Source: JAKQDH01 sp029558835 (GTDB taxonomy: Bacteria > Planctomycetota > Phycisphaerae > UBA1845). Taken from it: DNA of 64,000 nt. Positions 59,471 to 64,000 of this stretch are shown here, one piece after another. Position 1 is the stretch's first letter, and every line of letters starts with the position of its first letter. The stretch spans positions 68,091-132,090 of the forward strand of contig DAOQSN010000010.1 in the NCBI GenBank assembly GCA_035356615.1, in the 5' to 3' direction. Made by a program: the position numbers and the translations under genes. The notes below the pieces were generated by a model. That model made no database searches. It saw only the letters and a list, made by a program, of their open reading frames with translations, and was not told where the DNA came from.

Positions 59471-62245
59471 TCACGGCTGAGAAGAGCGCCCGGCGGACGC
59501 GGCAGCCGCGTCCCCGGAAGGATTCACTTGCGCGTAGACGCCCTCGAGATGACCGCCGTCCACCGTGCGGAACCGGGCGCACGCATTCCACGCTCCACCA
59601 TTGTTGGTCACCTTCAGCAGCAGCGTGTTCCAACCTTCTTGCAGAGACACACGTACCTTGTCTGCGCCGGGTTGCACGCCGCGCAGCGCATTGTTGGCGT
59701 GTACGACGGCACCGTTCAGCCAGACCTTGATCCCATCGTCGCTGCCGACCTCGAGCATCGCCTCCTGCGCCTTCGGCGAGAACACGTGCGTGCGCAGATA
59801 GGCCGCTTGATTGTCGCCGGGCAGATGAGCATGCAGGTCAACGCGCCAGGCGCGGTCCGCGCCACTGCACAGCGGCTGTGGTTTCCAGGTCACGCCGGCG
59901 GCGGCGCCGGTTTCCGGCGCGAAGATCGTATCAAAGACCTCCGTTCCGGCTTTGCCCGGTTCACTGTACGGGCCCGCCACTTCCCACGCGGTGATGTGGT
60001 CCTCATACGCGGCAACGCGGTCGAACACCGCCTGGGCACGTTCGCGCGTGGCCTTCGCCGGATTGGCGGCCAGCGCTTTCTCCAGCGGTACCCGCAGACC
60101 CTCCCAGGAGGTGGACACCAGGGCTTCCGCCACGGTGACGACCGCGGCCGCCGCTTCCGCCTTCAGGTCCGGGTCGCCAAGCAACGGCTCCAGCACCGCC
60201 AGCGTCTCCCGGTCTCTCAGTTGTCCCAGCGCGGCGAGGACCAGACGTTTCTCTTCCACCCGACGGGCAGCAGCCAAGCCCTCCATATACACCTTCAGGG
60301 TCGTGCCGATCGGGCGGTCCTTCGCCAGCCCCACGACGCGCACATAGCCTTGCAGCGCCCGCACGTGCTGCTTCAGATCGTCGCGTTGCCGGGCGAGCGT
60401 CAGCAGTGCCTCGGCCGCCCCGGCATCCGGCCAGTCGCACAGCGCTGCAAACGCGGTCTCCGCGACGGCAGCATCCTCCCGGTCCAGCGCCCACCGCACG
60501 GCGGCCAACGCCTCCGGCCCGCCCATTCGCCCCAACACCCGCAGCAGGGAGCACGTCCGCGTCGCGGACACGCCCTGCTGCATGAGGGCCTCGATGATGG
60601 GGTAGGAACGCTGCTCGCTGCCGCCGATTCGCCGGCACGCGGCCGCCAACGCCCGCTCGAGCGCCTCGGTCTCAGCGGCGTCGGTTGTGGCCCCCACGCC
60701 GCTGAGCAGCAGCGGGGTTGCTTCGGGCCCTGCGAGCGCCTCCAGTGCATTCAAGGCGGTGACGCGTACTGACACTTCCGAATCGCGGGCGGCCTTGAGG
60801 AACACGGCCGGCGGCGTCTGCCCCGGCCGACCCGCGAGTACGGTCAGCAACACCGAGCGTGCCCGCGGCGACGCCTGCGTCATAGCGCCCGCCATCACCC
60901 GGACCGCAAAATCGCCGGGAATCTGCGCCAGCGCCGCCTGGGCCGCGTCGCGCTCCGCCGGGGTGTTCGCATCCAGCGCCCGGACCAGCGACGGGACCGC
61001 CAGCTCCTGCGCCAACGCCGCGGCCGCCGGCATGGCCGCCTGACGCACTGCGGCATCAGTGTCCTTCAGCGCAGCGAGCACGGCCACCGCCCCCGAGCGG
61101 TCCCCGCGTCGCCCCAGAACGTTCAGCAGCACCACCCGCACCTGAGGCGTGCTCGCGCCCAGCCTCGCCACGAGTGCCTGTGTCGCGTCCTCGCCCGGCA
61201 GATCGATCAGCAGCCTGCCTGCCGTCGCGGCGAACACCGGGTTCTCATCCGCGGCCGCGGCGATCACCTCGTCAAGTGCCCCAAGCCCCAGCACCTCCAC
61301 GAGCGCGCTCAGGGCCGCACAGCGCCCGTGCAGGCCGCCGGGTCCGTCTTCGCTTTTGAGCAACTCACGCAATAGAGTCGCGGCGGGCTCCTTGTCCCCA
61401 CGGGCCGCGCGCCCGCGGGCATACTCGACCAGCAGGTCACACGCCCGGTCGCGCGCCTGTCCCGATTCCTTCGCCACGGCCTCGCGCAGGACCACCTCCG
61501 CCCGCGCGTTACCGGAATGGGCCAGGGCGAAGCAGGCGGTCTGCCGCAGTGTCAAGTCCTCGCTGCGGGCGTCCGGCAGCAGTGCCTCGACACTCTCGGT
61601 GTCGTGCAGGACGCCCAGCCCACGAATGACAGTGACGCGCTGTGCACCCCGCGCCGCGGGCAGGGCCGCCCGGAACGTCCGCAGGACGTCCGACCGGATC
61701 TGCGGTTGACCGCCGACCACTGCCAGCAGCGCCTGCGTGGCCGGCTCACAGAGCTCCGGGTTCGTCAGGTAACCCCCCAGCGCCCCGACCGCATCCGCGC
61801 CCACCGCAAGGTGAAGCTGCTCGAGCAGGAACTCGCGCACCTGCGGGACCGTTGCGCTCTGCAACTTGGAGAGCAAGGCCGTAACGAACAGGGTCCGCTC
61901 GGCGTCTCGCCCCGGCGCCCCCACGTAGAACGCTACGCCGTGCAAGGCCATGCGTGCCTTGGTGTCGTCCCCGGTCCCCGGTGCCACGAGCATGTCACCC
62001 AGCGCGCCAAGCGCCTCGGGACCGACGGCAACCAGTTGCCGGGCCCAGGTGGTTCCTGCCTCGGCGTCCGCAGCGGGGACACGTTCCAGCAATTCCGCAA
62101 GCTGAGGCGACGCCTCCTCGCCCAAGACCGCCGGTGGCACGCTCCACAACCACCCCACAATCGTCAGCGCCACCGCCAGCCGCGGGCTTCGCCTCTTCCA
62201 CCAAGGGGCGCACGCATCTAAGTCTCGGTCATGCTTCGCCGTCAT
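59471..62245 (-). CDS. Secreted HEAT-repeat protein with C-terminal beta-sandwich
   Basis: A 924-residue exported protein with a signal peptide (LTIVGWLWSVPPAVLGEE). Residues ~45-750 are roughly eighteen HEAT-like helical repeats rich in Ala/Leu. The last ~150 residues are a PA14-like or carbohydrate-binding sandwich (WEVAGPYSEPGKAG, AYLRTHVFSP, VGSDDGIKVWLNG, EGWNTLLLKVTN), a combination frequent in planctomycete catabolic operons. AGGAGAGG precedes the ATG. It lies 11 bp after the MocA gene and 13 bp before the ThuA-DUF1080 gene. Probably a scaffold or polysaccharide-binding partner of the secreted enzymes. Confidence 0.87.
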   Translation of the reverse strand: MTAKHDRDLDACAPWWKRRSPRLAVALTIVGWLWSVPPAVLGEEASPQLAELLERVPAADAEAGTTWARQLVAVGPEALGALGDMLVAPGTGDDTKARMALHGVAFYVGAPGRDAERTLFVTALLSKLQSATVPQVREFLLEQLHLAVGADAVGALGGYLTNPELCEPATQALLAVVGGQPQIRSDVLRTFRAALPAARGAQRVTVIRGLGVLHDTESVEALLPDARSEDLTLRQTACFALAHSGNARAEVVLREAVAKESGQARDRACDLLVEYARGRAARGDKEPAATLLRELLKSEDGPGGLHGRCAALSALVEVLGLGALDEVIAAAADENPVFAATAGRLLIDLPGEDATQALVARLGASTPQVRVVLLNVLGRRGDRSGAVAVLAALKDTDAAVRQAAMPAAAALAQELAVPSLVRALDANTPAERDAAQAALAQIPGDFAVRVMAGAMTQASPRARSVLLTVLAGRPGQTPPAVFLKAARDSEVSVRVTALNALEALAGPEATPLLLSGVGATTDAAETEALERALAAACRRIGGSEQRSYPIIEALMQQGVSATRTCSLLRVLGRMGGPEALAAVRWALDREDAAVAETAFAALCDWPDAGAAEALLTLARQRDDLKQHVRALQGYVRVVGLAKDRPIGTTLKVYMEGLAAARRVEEKRLVLAALGQLRDRETLAVLEPLLGDPDLKAEAAAAVVTVAEALVSTSWEGLRVPLEKALAANPAKATRERAQAVFDRVAAYEDHITAWEVAGPYSEPGKAGTEVFDTIFAPETGAAAGVTWKPQPLCSGADRAWRVDLHAHLPGDNQAAYLRTHVFSPKAQEAMLEVGSDDGIKVWLNGAVVHANNALRGVQPGADKVRVSLQEGWNTLLLKVTNNGGAWNACARFRTVDGGHLEGVYAQVNPSGDAAAASAGRSSQP

Positions 62246-62256
62246 TCACACCTCTC

Positions 62257-63546
62257 CTACAGATGCCAGGGTGCCCGCAACGGCACGTCCACCAGGCGGT
62301 TTGCCTGCTCATCCCCAACTACCACCTGCTGCGCCGGGTCCCAGTGGATCGTCCGACCCGTGCGAATGGCGAAATTGGCGAGATTCACCAGCGAGCACGA
62401 ACGATGCGCCACGTCGATGTTGCCGCCCGGCTGCTGCCGCGTGCGCACGGCCGTCTCGAAGTCCAGCAGCGGCGGCGGGTCCGGCACGTAACGAAGCTGA
62501 TCGAACAGTCCCGCCGGCTCCGTCCGGTAGTTGTCGTACACCCGTCCGCGCGGTCCCTCGATGAAGCCGTGACCGGGCTCCTCCGGCGGACCACATTCGC
62601 CGCTCTTGAGGAGAATCGTGTCACCGTCAGCGTACTTCAGCGTCACCGTGTCCCACATGCCGACGGCATCGGGATGCGTCGGCCAAGGCGCCACGGCCGA
62701 GATTTCCACCGGGCCGGTGTCGTCCTTGCCGAGGATGTACTGGACCGGGTCCAGGTAGTGCTGACCCATGTCGGACAGGCCGCCGCCGTCGTAATCCCAG
62801 TAGCCGCGGAAACTCTGGTGCACGCGGTGTGGGTGGTACGGCCTCGTCGGCGCCGGTCCGAGCCACATGTCGTAGTCCAGCTCCGCCGGCACGGCCTCGG
62901 GAGTCAGGTTCGGCCGACCGCTCCACTCCTTCACCTTCCAGTTGAACCCCTGCCCGCGCGTCACCCGCACGGTCAACGGCGAGCCCAGCAGCCCGCTCGC
63001 CACCAGCTTCCGCAGCAGCTTGGCTGCCCCGAAGCGGTAGTACGTCCCGAAGCGGAAGTGCGTGTTCACCTGGAACACCCGCCCGTAGCGATGGATGGCC
63101 TCGATCAGCGCTCGCCCTTCGCGGATGGACCGCGAGACAGGTTTCTCGCCGAGGATGTCCTTGCCGGCCTGGGCGGCCGCGATGCCTATGAGCGCGTGCC
63201 AGTGCGGCGGGGTGGCGATATGCACCGTGTCGATATCGCCGCGCTCGAGTACGCGGCGGAAATCGCTAAAGCCGGTGCAGCCAGGACCGGCTTTTTCCAG
63301 CCCCGCTGCCAAGTGCTTCTGGTCCACGTCACATACCGCGAGAGTGATGGGCGGCTTGCCCTCGACGTTGGGCTCGACGTGGTTAAGCCCCATACCGCCG
63401 GTGCCAATGACCGCCCGCGTGAGCACCTCGCTGGGCGGCGTGTATCCCGGGCCACCCAGTACGTGGCGGGGGACGATGGTGAAGACGCCGGCCGCCTTGA
63501 GCGTCGTGCCCAGGAACTGCCGGCGCGATATTCGCTGTCGTGACAT
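62257..63546 (-). CDS. Tat-exported Gfo/Idh/MocA oxidoreductase
   Basis: A 429-residue oxidoreductase with a twin-arginine signal (SRRQFLGTTLKAAG), meaning it is folded with its NAD(P) cofactor before export. The Rossmann domain reads TRAVIGTGGMGLNHV, VHIATPPHWHALI and GEKPVSRS (EKP lysine). The C-terminal domain has YWDYDGGGLSDMGQHYLD, typical of the planctomycete subfamily with DMGxH. AAGGAG lies 13 bases before ATG 63546; an upstream in-frame start at 63573 is less likely. First gene of the operon ending at 57361. It probably oxidises a sugar or glycoside that the DUF1080 domains then cleave. Confidence 0.9.
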   Translation of the reverse strand: MSRQRISRRQFLGTTLKAAGVFTIVPRHVLGGPGYTPPSEVLTRAVIGTGGMGLNHVEPNVEGKPPITLAVCDVDQKHLAAGLEKAGPGCTGFSDFRRVLERGDIDTVHIATPPHWHALIGIAAAQAGKDILGEKPVSRSIREGRALIEAIHRYGRVFQVNTHFRFGTYYRFGAAKLLRKLVASGLLGSPLTVRVTRGQGFNWKVKEWSGRPNLTPEAVPAELDYDMWLGPAPTRPYHPHRVHQSFRGYWDYDGGGLSDMGQHYLDPVQYILGKDDTGPVEISAVAPWPTHPDAVGMWDTVTLKYADGDTILLKSGECGPPEEPGHGFIEGPRGRVYDNYRTEPAGLFDQLRYVPDPPPLLDFETAVRTRQQPGGNIDVAHRSCSLVNLANFAIRTGRTIHWDPAQQVVVGDEQANRLVDVPLRAPWHL

Positions 63547-64000
63547 GGGTGAAGTACCTCTCCTTCTGAGCAACCGCGCTTACCTGCATTGGGATGCTAA
63601 CCCTGCCCCTGCGGGCTTGCAACGTATGACCGGTTGAACCCTGGGCCCGGCGTTCGGGGCACTACCGGCATCCGAGCGCCAACGTGCGGCGCCTTCCGAG
63701 CTCGCGCGGAAGCGAGGGACGCTCCTCCCCTGGCCTTGACCTACACCGTGTCTCGTGTCCGCAGAATGCCCAGATTACGCAGACGGCATCGACGGGCACG
63801 CCCCCAGAACGCTTGCGCCAATCCGAGCCCGAGCGGGAACGAGCGGGCCCATCCGAGCCCGAGCGGCAGCGATGGGGCATTGGAGATCGCCGCGTGAGGC
63901 CCCTCGTTTCCACTCGGGCTCGGATGTGCGGCTCTGCGGCCCTGGAAGGGCCGACGTTCGTTGCCAGGGGTTTCCAACCCCTGGTGATGGGCGTCTTCTT
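63547..64000. other. Intergenic end of window with short repeats
   Basis: No gene supported. TCCGAGCCCGAGCGG occurs at about 63812 and 63855, with the inverted ACTCGGGCTCGGA at about 63914. A CCAGGGGTTTCCAACCCCTGG palindromic segment lies at 63963-63984, resembling the CAGGG...CCCTG hairpins at 16010-16230. Confidence 0.5.
63812..63984 (+). repeat. Cluster of GAGCCCGAGCGG and CCAGGG palindromic repeats
   Basis: Two direct and one inverted copy of the GAGCCCGAGCGG unit followed by the CCAGGGG...CCCCTGG palindrome. Confidence 0.6.

Noticed and set aside
1..64000. tRNA, rRNA, CRISPR array or insertion sequence
   Set aside because: I found no T-loop-like GTTCGAATC block in a cloverleaf context, no regularly spaced repeats and no transposase or integrase gene.

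Overview
The window is about 64 kb of high-GC bacterial chromosome with no rRNA, tRNA, CRISPR array, integrase or transposase that I could see. The gene content points to the Planctomycetota, most likely a Phycisphaerae-type lineage known from metagenomes. The pointers are PEP-CTERM proteins, dockerin-terminated secreted proteins, ThuA/DUF1080 and Gfo/Idh/MocA catabolic genes, duplicated large zinc metalloproteases, and intergenic spaces full of short palindromic dispersed repeats. The lineage call is an inference from families, not from a marker gene.

Layout. 0-9.4 kb: a truncated CARDB/dockerin secreted protein (+), a doubtful membrane protein (+), a 24-residue membrane peptide (-), two tandem secreted zinc metalloproteases (-) and a ferritin (-). 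9.7-18.9 kb (+): a PilX-like/LamG protein, a PEP-CTERM protein, QueD, a lipoprotein, a REC-GAF-HD-GYP c-di-GMP phosphodiesterase and a TMTC-like membrane/TPR protein whose coding sequence contains an in-frame copy of a dispersed repeat. 18.9-28.2 kb: an SOS-type promoter and operator leading to lexA, a choice-of-anchor-E PEP-CTERM protein (-), a beta-helix dockerin protein (+), an HDOD protein (-) and a nonulosonic (sialic) acid operon with a NeuA-NeuB fusion followed by NeuC (-). 28.5-33.3 kb: a flippase-like membrane protein, three successive PilZ-type proteins (+) and a small membrane-anchored protein (-).

34.0-45.0 kb holds the most striking locus. Three small PEP-CTERM proteins that look cohesin-like alternate with two very large Cys-rich surface proteins ending in dockerin-like repeats. 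The second and third small genes are identical. The first three transcription units share a TTGACG promoter and a common octamer in their long leaders. Dockerin-like C-termini also end the gene at 3, the beta-helix protein and the papain-like protease, so a planctomycetal cohesin-dockerin surface system is a reasonable hypothesis.

45.3-64 kb: a nitroreductase flanked by dispersed repeats, an anion/arsenite-type transporter, a MocA oxidoreductase coupled to a sugar-phosphate isomerase (-), HflX (+), a selenoprotein candidate (+), a papain-like peptidase (-), an MA-type peptidase (+) and a three-gene catabolic operon (-). The selenoprotein has an in-frame UGA in a UxxC thioredoxin-like motif, with a SECIS-like hairpin just after it. 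Ordinary gene calling would break it into a lipoprotein and an orphan fragment.
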